Below, in pieces: positions 45,538-54,085 of a stretch of DNA of 64,000 nucleotides (positions are counted from its first letter, which is position 1; every line of letters begins with the position of its first letter). The DNA comes from Anaerosporobacter mobilis DSM 15930 (lineage in GTDB: Bacteria > Bacillota > Clostridia > Lachnospirales > Lachnospiraceae), in NCBI RefSeq assembly GCF_900142955.1, contig NZ_FRCP01000018.1:96501-160500 (forward strand). The letters run 5' to 3'. A program made the position numbers and the translations under genes. The notes beneath the pieces were generated by a model. The model was given only the letters and a program-made list of their open reading frames with translations, did not search any database and had not been told where the DNA came from.

Positions 45538-46386
45538 TTGATATACGGTAATTATGGGTTTGCTAACATAGATTCATTTACTACGAACTTGCTACATATC
45601 TATGATTTTGGGGTGGAACATCGTAAAGATGAAAACTATGATTATAATAATGCAAAGCGAAAGGATTATGATGGTTATCTTCTACAATATACGTTAGGAG
45701 GCAAAGGATATATCGAGATGGATGGAATGACTACAGAATTAACATCTGGGAAAGCATTCTTGATACCATTTCCTCATGACAGTAGATATTATCTTGGCAA
45801 AGAAGAAGGTGAGGAATGGAGCTTTTGTTATGTTCATTTCAATGGTTTAATTGCGGACACGTATTATGATCACATAAGTAAAATGCAAGGAAATATAGTA
45901 TCAGTAAGTGAGAATAGTCAATCGATTCAAACATTTATGAAAGAGTATCAAGCGGTACAAAACGGAAAGCAATATGGTCAATATAACAATAGCATCTTCT
46001 TGTACCAATTTTTGATGCTGTTATTGCAAGATATAGAAACTCCTACACACAGTATAAGAATCGGTTGTGTTGACAAAGCGGTAGATTGGATGGCACAGAA
46101 TTTCTCTACTCAAAAGAACCTTTCGGAGATGTGTATGGAGATCGGAGTATCCTTAGCGCATCTAACAAGGCAATTTCACCAACAAAAGGGAATTACCCCT
46201 ATGCACCACCTTAGAAACATTCGCTTGGAGCATTCTCTTGTATTATTATCATCCACTGTATTGACAGTAGAAGAAATCGCACAAGAATGCGGATTTTCTA
46301 GTGCAAATTATTATGCTAAAGTATTTCGCAAATCTTTTGGATTAACACCTACGGCATATCGAACGGCACATACAATAAGAAGGTAG
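45538..46386 (+). CDS. AraC-family regulator with cupin sensor domain
   Basis: 282 residues, starting at TTG with aaggggg ~8 nt upstream. Residues ~40-110 form the arabinose-binding-type cupin (YTLGGKGYIEMDG, FCYVHFNG). The C-terminal ~100 residues carry two helix-turn-helices (NLSEMCMEIGVSLAHLTRQF; VEEIAQECGFSSANYYAKVF). Such regulators sense an intracellular sugar and activate neighbouring glycosidase genes, here the divergent GH27 gene. No transporter is adjacent, so uptake of its substrate must depend on another locus. Confidence 0.9.
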   Translation: MIYGNYGFANIDSFTTNLLHIYDFGVEHRKDENYDYNNAKRKDYDGYLLQYTLGGKGYIEMDGMTTELTSGKAFLIPFPHDSRYYLGKEEGEEWSFCYVHFNGLIADTYYDHISKMQGNIVSVSENSQSIQTFMKEYQAVQNGKQYGQYNNSIFLYQFLMLLLQDIETPTHSIRIGCVDKAVDWMAQNFSTQKNLSEMCMEIGVSLAHLTRQFHQQKGITPMHHLRNIRLEHSLVLLSSTVLTVEEIAQECGFSSANYYAKVFRKSFGLTPTAYRTAHTIRR

Positions 46387-46600
46387 TTCTTAACAAAAGT
46401 TAAAGTAGTTGAACTTATAGATAATTCAAATATTATTAATCACTCTAATAAGTAACATAAGAAATTAATACAGTGCAAAATAAGACAAAGATCGAAAAAT
46501 GTGGTAAGATAACTTATGTGAAGCAATGATGTTGCTTCTATGGATTACACGAAAACGAGTAACTTTATAAAATCGTTGGAATTAACAGGAGGAAAGTAAC

Positions 46601-47626
46601 ATGGATTACAAAAAAGCTGGCGTTGATATTGAAGCAGGATATAAAGCAGTTGAACTTATGAAGAAACATATTGGACAAACAATGAGAAGCGAAGTTCTTA
46701 CGAACATAGGTGGATTCTCAGGAGCTTTCTCACTTGCTAGTTTTAAAGATATGGAGGAACCAACTTTAGTATCTGGTACAGACGGAGTTGGAACAAAATT
46801 AAAACTAGCTTTTATCCTTGATAAACATGATACAATCGGTATTGACTGCGTTGCAATGTGTGTAAACGATATTGCATGTGCAGGTGGTGAACCATTATTC
46901 TTCCTTGACTATATAGCATGTGGCAAGAACGAACCAGAAAGGATTGCAACGATCGTTAGCGGTGTTGCTAATGGCTGTGTTCAATCAGGTGCCGCTTTAA
47001 TCGGTGGTGAAACTGCAGAAATGCCTGGTTTTTATCCTGTTGATGAATATGATCTAGCAGGTTTTGCAGTAGGTATTGTCGATAAGAAAAAATTAATAAC
47101 AGGACATAACATGAAAGATGGAGATGTTTTAATCGGTATCGCTTCATCTGGTATTCATAGTAACGGATATTCATTAGTAAGAAAAGTATTCAATATGAAC
47201 CGTGATGCGTTAGAAACTTACTATGAATCACTTGGTGCAACTCTTGGCGAAACTTTATTAACTCCAACAAAGATTTACGTGAAGGCATTACGTTCTCTTA
47301 AAGACGGTGGAGTTACAGTGAAAGCTTGTAGCCATATTACTGGTGGTGGTTTCTACGAAAACATTCCAAGAATGCTTCCAGATGGAGTTCACGCATTTGT
47401 TAAGAAAAATAGTTATGAAATTCCACCAATCTTTAATATGCTTGCAAAAGATGGCGAAATCGCTGAACAGATGATGTACAACACGTATAACATGGGTCTT
47501 GGTATGATGGTTGCAGTTGACCCTACTCAGGTAGATGAAGCAATTCGTCTTATCGAAGCAACTGGTGAGAAAGCATATATTGTTGGTGAAGTTAAGAGTG
47601 GAGACAAAGGTGTAACTCTAGAATAG
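46601..47626 (+). CDS. purM: Phosphoribosylformylglycinamidine cyclo-ligase
   Basis: 341 residues. N-terminal DYKKAGVDIEAGYKAVELMK, VSGTDGVGTKLKLA (~59-72), GIDCVAMCVNDIACAGGEPL (~82-101) and GGETAEMPGFY are AIR-synthetase hallmarks. It converts FGAM to AIR with ATP. A strong aggaggaaag SD precedes the ATG. The 214-bp upstream region contains a small hairpin (gaagcaa/ttgcttc, ~46520-46538) but no recognisable riboswitch. First gene of purM-purN-purD. Confidence 0.97.
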   Translation: MDYKKAGVDIEAGYKAVELMKKHIGQTMRSEVLTNIGGFSGAFSLASFKDMEEPTLVSGTDGVGTKLKLAFILDKHDTIGIDCVAMCVNDIACAGGEPLFFLDYIACGKNEPERIATIVSGVANGCVQSGAALIGGETAEMPGFYPVDEYDLAGFAVGIVDKKKLITGHNMKDGDVLIGIASSGIHSNGYSLVRKVFNMNRDALETYYESLGATLGETLLTPTKIYVKALRSLKDGGVTVKACSHITGGGFYENIPRMLPDGVHAFVKKNSYEIPPIFNMLAKDGEIAEQMMYNTYNMGLGMMVAVDPTQVDEAIRLIEATGEKAYIVGEVKSGDKGVTLE

Positions 47627-47676
47627 GGAATTCATAATTGACTAGTGATATAAGAATGCATGTAAGGAGAAATCGT

Positions 47677-48297
47677 ATGAAGATTGCAGTTTTGGTTTCT
47701 GGAGGAGGTACAAACCTTCAGGCGATTATTGATAAGGTTGAAGATGGTACAATTCGAAATACAAGTATTGAAGTAGTAATAAGTAATAAAAAAGATGCGT
47801 ATGCATTGACCAGAGCGACCAAGCATGGAATTGCATCGGAATGCATCTCTCCAAAAGATTTTGATAAGAGAGAAGATTTTAATAGGACTTTGGTAGAGAG
47901 AATTAATTCATATAAGGTAGATCTAATTGTCTTAGCAGGATATCTAGTTATTCTTCCTGAGATCCTTGTTAAGGAATATCCAAATCGTATTATTAACATA
48001 CACCCATCATTGATTCCATCTTTTTGTGGGCCAGGAATGTATGGTCTGAAAGTACATGAGGCGGTTCTCGATAGAGGAGCGAAGGTTACTGGTGCAACAG
48101 TGCATTATGTAGATGCTGGTGTTGATAGTGGCCCTATTCTATTACAGAAAGCTGTTGAAGTAGAACAAGAGGATACGGCAGAAGTATTGCAACAGAGAGT
48201 TATGAAACAAGCTGAGTGGTTGATATTACCCCAGGCGATTGATTTGATTGCGAATGGTAAAGTAGAAATTATAGATAGTAAAGCAGTGATAAAATAA
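47677..48297 (+). CDS. purN: Phosphoribosylglycinamide formyltransferase (folate-dependent)
   Basis: 206 residues from the ATG at 47677, supported by aaggag 7 nt upstream and the family start MKIAVLVSGGGTNLQAI. Catalytic residues lie in INIHPSLIPSFCGPGMYG (Asn and His) and VDAGVDSGPIL (Asp). It formylates GAR using 10-formyl-tetrahydrofolate. It follows purM by 50 nt and precedes purD by 16 nt. An upstream in-frame extension exists but has no family similarity. Confidence 0.96.
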   Translation: MKIAVLVSGGGTNLQAIIDKVEDGTIRNTSIEVVISNKKDAYALTRATKHGIASECISPKDFDKREDFNRTLVERINSYKVDLIVLAGYLVILPEILVKEYPNRIINIHPSLIPSFCGPGMYGLKVHEAVLDRGAKVTGATVHYVDAGVDSGPILLQKAVEVEQEDTAEVLQQRVMKQAEWLILPQAIDLIANGKVEIIDSKAVIK

Positions 48298-48313
48298 GAG
48301 AGGTGACGAAACA

Positions 48314-49585
48314 ATGAAGGTACTTATCGTCGGTAGTGGCGGAAGAGAACATGCAATTGCATATTCCGTATCAAAGAGCAATCATGTAGATAAAATCTAT
48401 TGTGCTCCAGGTAATGCTGGAATAGCGGGACTTGCAGAATGTGTTACTATATCACCAATGGAATTAGATAAGTTGGCGGATTTTGCTGAAGAAAATAAGA
48501 TAGATTTAACTATTATCGGTATGGATGATCCACTTGTAGCAGGTGTTGTTGATGTTTTTGAAGCAAGAGGATTACGAGTTTTCGGACCTAGAAAGAATGC
48601 AGCAATCATCGAAGGATCGAAAGCATTCTCGAAAGACTTAATGAAGAAATATAATATTCCTACTGCTGCTTATGAAACATTTGACTCCGCTGATGAAGCA
48701 ATCACGTATTTAGAGACAAGTGCGTATCCAATTGTATTAAAAGCAGATGGATTAGCATTAGGAAAAGGCGTTTTGATCTGTAATACATTCGAAGAAGCTA
48801 AAGATGGCGTGAAGTCTATTATGCTTGATAAGCAATTTGGTAGCGCAGGTAACCGTCTCGTAATTGAAGAGTTTATGACAGGAAGAGAAGTATCAGTTCT
48901 TGCTTATTGTGATGGAACCCATATCAAACCGATGACAAGTGCACAAGATCACAAACGTGCCAAAGATGGAGATCAAGGTTTGAATACTGGTGGAATGGGT
49001 ACATTTTCACCAAGTCCATTCTATACCAAAGAAGTAGATGAATTCTGTGAAAAGTACGTATACCAAGCAACAATGGATGCGATGAAAGCAGAAGGAAGAG
49101 ACTTCACAGGAATCTTGTTCTGTGGATTAATGTTAACAGAAAAGGGTCCAAGAGTATTAGAATATAATGCTAGATTTGGTGATCCAGAAGCACAGGTTGT
49201 ATTACCTCGAATGAAGAATGATATCATTGAAGTAATGAATGCTTGTATCGATGGAAAACTAGATGATATAGATTTACAATTTGAAGATAATGCGGCCGTT
49301 TGTGTAGTTCTTGCATCAGCAGGTTATCCAGAAAAGTATGATAAAGGAATTAAGATTACTGGATTTGAAAACTTTGAAGGAAAAGATGGTTACTATGTAT
49401 TCCATGCTGGAACGAAAGAGACAGAAGAAGGAATTGTAACCAATGGTGGACGTGTTCTTGGTGTAACAGCTAAGGGTTCAACATTAAAGGAAGCAAGAGC
49501 CAATGCTTATGAAGCAACGAAATGGATTGATTTCTCTAACAAATACATGAGAAATGATATTGGTAAGGCAATCGACGAAGCATAA
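48314..49585 (+). CDS. purD: Phosphoribosylamine-glycine ligase
   Basis: 423 residues of ATP-grasp fold: MKVLIVGSGGREHAIAY, VLKADGLALGKGVLIC (~143-158), MTSAQDHKRAKDGDQGLNTG (~204-223) and LEYNARFGDPEAQ (~280-292). It joins glycine to phosphoribosylamine with ATP. Last gene of the purM-N-D operon; a terminator follows. purH, purF, purC and purL are not in this window. Confidence 0.97.
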   Translation: MKVLIVGSGGREHAIAYSVSKSNHVDKIYCAPGNAGIAGLAECVTISPMELDKLADFAEENKIDLTIIGMDDPLVAGVVDVFEARGLRVFGPRKNAAIIEGSKAFSKDLMKKYNIPTAAYETFDSADEAITYLETSAYPIVLKADGLALGKGVLICNTFEEAKDGVKSIMLDKQFGSAGNRLVIEEFMTGREVSVLAYCDGTHIKPMTSAQDHKRAKDGDQGLNTGGMGTFSPSPFYTKEVDEFCEKYVYQATMDAMKAEGRDFTGILFCGLMLTEKGPRVLEYNARFGDPEAQVVLPRMKNDIIEVMNACIDGKLDDIDLQFEDNAAVCVVLASAGYPEKYDKGIKITGFENFEGKDGYYVFHAGTKETEEGIVTNGGRVLGVTAKGSTLKEARANAYEATKWIDFSNKYMRNDIGKAIDEA

Positions 49586-49590
49586 AATTG

Positions 49591-49633
49591 GAGTTGTTGT
49601 ATGAGATAGATATCTCGTATAGCAACTCTTTGT
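49591..49633 (+). terminator. Terminator after purD
   Basis: gagttgttgtatgagata pairs with tatctcgtatagcaactc through G-T-tolerant pairing, followed by tttgt. It overlaps the beginning of the protease remnant, as expected if that gene has been cut down. Confidence 0.75.
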
Positions 49634-49828
49634 AAATTATGTGCAGCCTTATTTGCAGTATGGCACCTACCTTCATATGGAAACAACTTACCACAGGCTC
49701 TGATTACTATTATACCAGCTAGATTAGTTCTTAACTATCTATTTAAGAAAACTGATTTAATTTGGGTAACTTGGGTTGTTCATGTATCATTTGACATTAT
49801 TAGTTTCCTTCCAATATTGCTTAAATAA
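49610..49828 (+). pseudogene. C-terminal remnant of a CPBP (CAAX/Abi) membrane protease
   Basis: An open frame without start encodes ~70 residues including LFAVWHLPSYGNN and PARLVLNYLFKKTDLIWVTW, then VVHVSFDIISF. These match the second and third conserved motifs of CPBP-family intramembrane proteases (F-x-x-x-H and H-x-x-x-N/D). The first motif (EExxxR) and the N-terminal helices are missing. A terminator remains downstream at 49885. The gene's front has evidently been lost between purD and here. Confidence 0.65.
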
Positions 49829-49884
49829 AAAGAAGTATTATGTTATTTATGATTTATATGTTACATAATTAATATCAAATAATT

Positions 49885-49937
49885 TAAGGCCATAATCACA
49901 TGAACCTAGTGTGATTTGTGGCTTTAATTTATTTTTT
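49885..49937 (+). terminator. Terminator of the lost CPBP gene
   Basis: aaggccataatcaca (49886-49900) pairs with tgtgatttgtggctt (49910-49924, one mismatch), followed by taatttatttttt. The remaining 49938-50187 is AT-rich; a 72-codon frame there has no recognisable features and is not called as a gene. Confidence 0.8.
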
Positions 49938-50187
49938 GATTTCTCAATGGTCTAACTTTTGTCATGACAATCAATCGAATAATTATCAATTAAATTATCT
50001 ACTGAAAGTTGAAATGGTAATAGAGTCAACTATAATAATAGATATAGAAAGGGAAAATATAGATAAGTTGAGAATAATTAGAAGGAAAGTGGAAAACCTT
50101 ATAAGGAATGTGTACTTTAGAATAGGATTCAACTGAAAATACTGAGTAGTTGAATAAATAAAAAAATCTTATAAGGAGTGAAATACG

Positions 50188-51345
50188 TTGCATCAATTTA
50201 TAGCAGATTATCTAAGTAAATTTATTCATATTCCTTTTGCAATAAATATGAAGGAAGAGCATCTTAAAGTAGGGGAAGAAGAACCTGAATTCACTGTTAC
50301 AATTAACGAGGGAATAAGCAAGAAAGAATTATTAACAAGTACATCGTTAGCTCTGGGGGAAGGATACATGAAGGGAATTATTGAGGTGGACCGCGACTTG
50401 TACGATGTCTTAAATCTCTTCCTAGGTAATATGGAATCCTTTAATAGAAATAAGTCTGAATTAAAGAAATTGTTCCATCCGAATATGTCTAAGAAACATC
50501 AAAAGGAAGAAGTATCCTCTCACTATGATATAGGGAATGATTTTTATTCATTATGGTTAGATGAAACATGGAGCTATTCCTGTGCGTATTTTAAGAAAGA
50601 TTCGGATACGTTATACGAGGCACAATGTAATAAAGTGCATCATATACTTGAGAAATTACATTTAGAAAAAGGGATGACTTTGCTAGATATCGGTTGTGGT
50701 TGGGGCTTCTTGTTAAAAACCGCTGCAAAAGAATATGGAGTGAAAGGGTATGGAATCACACTAAGTACAGAACAGTATGAAAAATGTAAAGCAGATATCG
50801 AAAAAGAAGGACTAGAAGATTTAGTGACGGTAGAACTTATGGATTATCGTGATCTTAAAAAGTCTGGACTACAATTCGACAGAGTTGTTAGCGTTGGTAT
50901 GCTTGAACATGTTGGACGTGGCCAATACGAAGAATACTTAGAGTGTGCTAGTGCAGTAATGAAACCAGGTGCATTATTTTTGTTACATTATATTAGTGGT
51001 CATAAGGAACACTGTGGAGACCCTTGGATTAAGAAATATATTTTTCCTGGTGGTATGTTACCTAGTTTTAGAGAGATTATTAGTCTGTTACCAGAGTATC
51101 ATTTTTATACTCTAGATGTGGAGAGTTTACGTAGACATTATAATAAGACTTTAATATGTTGGAGAAAGAATTATCTTGAACATGCTGAGCAAATTAAAAA
51201 GGAAAAGGGAGAGGAATTCTTCCGAATGTGGGATGCGTATCTTGCTTCTTGTGCAGCCACATTTTTGAATGGTGTTATTGATTTACATCAGATTTTAATG
51301 TCTAAAGGTGTGAATAATGAATTACCAATGAATCGAGTTGTATAA
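50188..51345 (+). CDS. cfa: Cyclopropane-fatty-acyl-phospholipid synthase family methyltransferase
   Basis: 385 residues from a TTG start with aaggag 9 nt upstream. The SAM-binding motif LLDIGCGWGFLLKTAAKEYG (~165-184), SSHYDIGNDFYSLWLDETWSYSCAYF (two halves, ~110-135) and VSVGMLEHVGRGQYEEY are typical of CFA synthases. It adds a methylene bridge from SAM across double bonds of membrane lipids, changing membrane properties in stationary phase or acid stress. Monocistronic, with its own terminator. Confidence 0.92.
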   Translation: MHQFIADYLSKFIHIPFAINMKEEHLKVGEEEPEFTVTINEGISKKELLTSTSLALGEGYMKGIIEVDRDLYDVLNLFLGNMESFNRNKSELKKLFHPNMSKKHQKEEVSSHYDIGNDFYSLWLDETWSYSCAYFKKDSDTLYEAQCNKVHHILEKLHLEKGMTLLDIGCGWGFLLKTAAKEYGVKGYGITLSTEQYEKCKADIEKEGLEDLVTVELMDYRDLKKSGLQFDRVVSVGMLEHVGRGQYEEYLECASAVMKPGALFLLHYISGHKEHCGDPWIKKYIFPGGMLPSFREIISLLPEYHFYTLDVESLRRHYNKTLICWRKNYLEHAEQIKKEKGEEFFRMWDAYLASCAATFLNGVIDLHQILMSKGVNNELPMNRVV

Positions 51346-51365
51346 TTAGAGTGAATGCTAACATG

Positions 51366-51396
51366 AAAGGACAATCCATGAAGATTGTCCTTTTTG
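51366..51396 (+). terminator. Terminator after the cyclopropane synthase gene
   Basis: aaaggacaatc (51366-51376) pairs perfectly with gattgtccttt (51383-51393), followed by more T. A classic rho-independent terminator. Confidence 0.92.
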
Positions 51397-51638
51397 TATG
51401 CGACGGTATGGTTAATCCAATTATGTGTAAATAACCATTTCCATAGATGCGTATTCGTATTATATTCCTTCTTAATGTGACAAAATGCCATGAAAATGCC
51501 ATAGATATTCAGTATTTTTTATTATATAAGGTGGAATTAAGTTGCAAGGTTGGAAATTATACACAAAAAAGAATTGTGTGAAATAAAATAAGGTATGTTA
51601 AGAACAGGAATGAGTTGAGTTTGAGGAAAGATGATTTC

Positions 51639-51776
51639 ATGCCTTAGCTACGAATTCTCACTTGTCTCATGAATTTAATAGAGGTATAAAGGGTAGGCCG
51701 ATGCTATCGACCTAGGTCGTTTAACTGACCTAAAACATGGAAGATAAGAACAGAGTAGAATAATACTCTATGGCAT
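51639..51776 (+). promoter_or_regulatory. Candidate structured leader RNA before the SH3/glucosaminidase gene
   Basis: Several pairings lie just upstream of the SD: an outer atgccttag (51639-51647) with ctatggcat (51768-51776, one mismatch); hairpin TAGG-c-CGAT-gct-ATCG-a-CCTA (51694-51714); hairpin TAGGTC/GACCTA (51713-51732) sharing bases with the previous one; and agagta/tactct (51752-51769), which competes with the outer stem. Mutually exclusive stems suggest a switch. It matches no riboswitch consensus I recognise, including c-di-GMP and c-di-AMP classes. The preceding 51397-51638 is AT-rich spacer. Confidence 0.4.
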
Positions 51777-51793
51777 TAAGAAAGGAGTTATTT

Positions 51794-54070
51794 ATGAATA
51801 GGAAAGGATGGCATAAGGTATTAATCCTGCTATTGTGTATTGTGATGGCATGTCCGTCTACTATTTTGTTATCGAAAGAGGAGAAAGCGCAGGCGGCGAC
51901 AGCTACACTCAATTTACCTGCAAGTATCACAGCCACGAAGTTGAATGTTAGAACGAAAGCATCTCGTACGGCAACACAGTTAACGGCATCAAAAACCAAG
52001 GTATCATTACTACAAGGAACTAAGGTTACAATCTTATCAGAAAAGATGGTTAATAAAGAAAAATGGTATTATATCTCCTTCAAGTGGGAAGGTAAGACTA
52101 CGAAGGGTTACGTATTAAGTGATTATGTGAAGTTAACACTAAAAGATTCCGTAGCGGCCAAAGTAAATAGTAGTACTAAAGTTAAAATAAGAAAAGCTGC
52201 GGGTAGTACAACGTATCTGAAAGTATCGAATAAAACGATATCATTAGCTAATAAAACAAAATTAACAATTACGAAAGAAGTAACGAAAAAGGATGTTAAG
52301 TATTTCTGTGTGGAATTTACATATAGTAAGAAAAAACATACAGGTTATATTGAAGCCAATAAGGTGTTGTTCACTCCTCCCGTTGCTGAGCCTGAGAGAA
52401 AACCGATTGATACTGGTAAAGTAACAACGAATAATCTAAGAGTTAGAGTAGGAGCGGGAACAACGAAAGAACAAATGGTTGATTCGTCTGGTGCGAAGGT
52501 TTATCTCTCAACTGGCGCTAAAGTAACCATCTATTCTGTTACAGAGGTATCAGGAATGGTTTGGTATGAAGTTGATTTTACTCACAATGATAAAGTTGTG
52601 ACAGGATTTATCTCAGGTGATTATGTTAAGTTGGATTCAGAAGAAGGTACCGATGAGGATACCCCGAAAGACGACCCATCTACGGAAAACCCTCCAAAAG
52701 AAGATCCGAAACCGGACGACAATAATCCTGGTGGTGACACTCCGGGAGACGATAGCTCTACAGAAACACCTACAGAACCATTATCGGATGCACAATTTGA
52801 GCAAATGATGGTAACACAGGGATTTCCAGAAAGTTATAAGCCATATTTAAGATCATTACACAGTCAGTATCCACATTGGCAGTTTGAGGCTTATCATACT
52901 GGACTTGATTGGAATACAGCAGTTACTAAGGAAAGTGTGGTTGGTAAGAACCTAATTCCAAACAGTAAGAACATTTCATGGAAATCCATGGAGTCAGGTG
53001 CGTATAAGTGGGCTACGGACAGTTTCGTAGTATTCGATGGTTCTACTTGGGTAACGGCGTCAAAAGATATTATCGCATATTATATGGATCCAAGAAACTT
53101 CTTAAATCCACAAGGAGTTTTTCAGTTTGAATTGCTGTCATATCAAGAGCAGTATCAGACTCTAAACGGTCTTGAGAATATATTAAGTGGAACACCAATG
53201 GCTGGGACAAATTATACGTATGTAGATGAGGAGGGTGTAACACAGACGAAGACGTATGCGCAGACGTTTATAGATGCAGCAAAATATTCGGGGGTTAGCC
53301 CATATCATTTGGCTTCACGAGTAAAACAAGAAGTTGTTACATCGAGTAAGACATTTAGTACAAGTGCTACAGGAACTGTGAGTGGATATGAAGGGTTATA
53401 TAATTTCTATAACATAGGAGCAACCCATAGTACAGTAGCGGGTGGAGCGGTTGCTAATGGATTGAGATACGCAAAGAATGGAACCACGAATGCAGCCAAT
53501 AATGCCTTGTATCTCATTCCGTGGACAAGCCCATATCGTTCCATTGTAGGTGGTTCTTATGTTATTGGTTCTACCTATATCAAAAGAGGACAGAATACAA
53601 TATATCTTGAGAAATTTAACATGACGCCAACGTCAACATATTCACATCAATATATGGCCAATGTTCAAGCCGCTTGGTCAGAAGCAACAAAAACATTCGC
53701 TGCATATAGTAGTATGGACAGTGTACCAATTGTATTCTCAATTCCAGTATTCCTTAACATGCCGGATGTACCAGCTACATTACCAGCAGATAAGCTTAAT
53801 CCAAACAACTGGCTTAAGACATTAAAAGTAGAAGGATTTGCAATTACTCCATCATTTGATGCTTCAATTGAACAGACATATGGCTTAATTGTTGATGCTA
53901 GTACAGATTCTATTGTTATTAATGCAACAGCAGCGAGTAAAAAAGCAACTGTTAACGGCGTGGGCAGAGTATCACTTAATGTGGGAAGCAACGAAGTTGT
54001 AATATCAGTAATTGCTGAGAATGGAGATAAACGAGAGTATAAGCTTAACGTAATTCGTTTATCGGAATAA
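51794..54070 (+). CDS. Secreted cell-wall protein: three SH3-type repeats, glucosaminidase-like domain, cadherin-like C-terminal domain
   Basis: 758 residues from the ATG at 51794 (aaaggag 6 nt upstream). Signal peptide 1-~36 (cleavage after AQA). Three bacterial SH3-like repeats at ~45-112, ~118-190 and ~200-277, each with a LNVR/VKIR/LRVR start and a closing GYV/GYI/GFI-x-x-D/N element. An acidic Pro/Asp/Glu linker at ~280-325 follows. Then a ~330-residue region with AYYMDPRNFLN, FQFELLSYQEQY, YHLASRVKQEV and YNFYNIGA, resembling beta-N-acetylglucosaminidases of the LytD type. A ~90-residue cadherin-like beta-sandwich ends it (LKVEGFAITPSF). It likely trims peptidoglycan at the cell surface. 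Confidence 0.85.
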   Translation: MNRKGWHKVLILLLCIVMACPSTILLSKEEKAQAATATLNLPASITATKLNVRTKASRTATQLTASKTKVSLLQGTKVTILSEKMVNKEKWYYISFKWEGKTTKGYVLSDYVKLTLKDSVAAKVNSSTKVKIRKAAGSTTYLKVSNKTISLANKTKLTITKEVTKKDVKYFCVEFTYSKKKHTGYIEANKVLFTPPVAEPERKPIDTGKVTTNNLRVRVGAGTTKEQMVDSSGAKVYLSTGAKVTIYSVTEVSGMVWYEVDFTHNDKVVTGFISGDYVKLDSEEGTDEDTPKDDPSTENPPKEDPKPDDNNPGGDTPGDDSSTETPTEPLSDAQFEQMMVTQGFPESYKPYLRSLHSQYPHWQFEAYHTGLDWNTAVTKESVVGKNLIPNSKNISWKSMESGAYKWATDSFVVFDGSTWVTASKDIIAYYMDPRNFLNPQGVFQFELLSYQEQYQTLNGLENILSGTPMAGTNYTYVDEEGVTQTKTYAQTFIDAAKYSGVSPYHLASRVKQEVVTSSKTFSTSATGTVSGYEGLYNFYNIGATHSTVAGGAVANGLRYAKNGTTNAANNALYLIPWTSPYRSIVGGSYVIGSTYIKRGQNTIYLEKFNMTPTSTYSHQYMANVQAAWSEATKTFAAYSSMDSVPIVFSIPVFLNMPDVPATLPADKLNPNNWLKTLKVEGFAITPSFDASIEQTYGLIVDASTDSIVINATAASKKATVNGVGRVSLNVGSNEVVISVIAENGDKREYKLNVIRLSE

Positions 54071-54085
54071 AAGGGGTAAGGTTGA

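Noticed and set aside
49918..50136. A 72-codon frame after the CPBP remnant
   Set aside because: It begins inside the terminator region, has no SD at its start, very AT-biased composition and no recognisable motif.
51639..51793. Cyclic di-GMP or c-di-AMP riboswitch before the glucosaminidase gene
   Set aside because: Neither the GEMM core nor the ydaO consensus segments are present; kept only as an unassigned structured leader.
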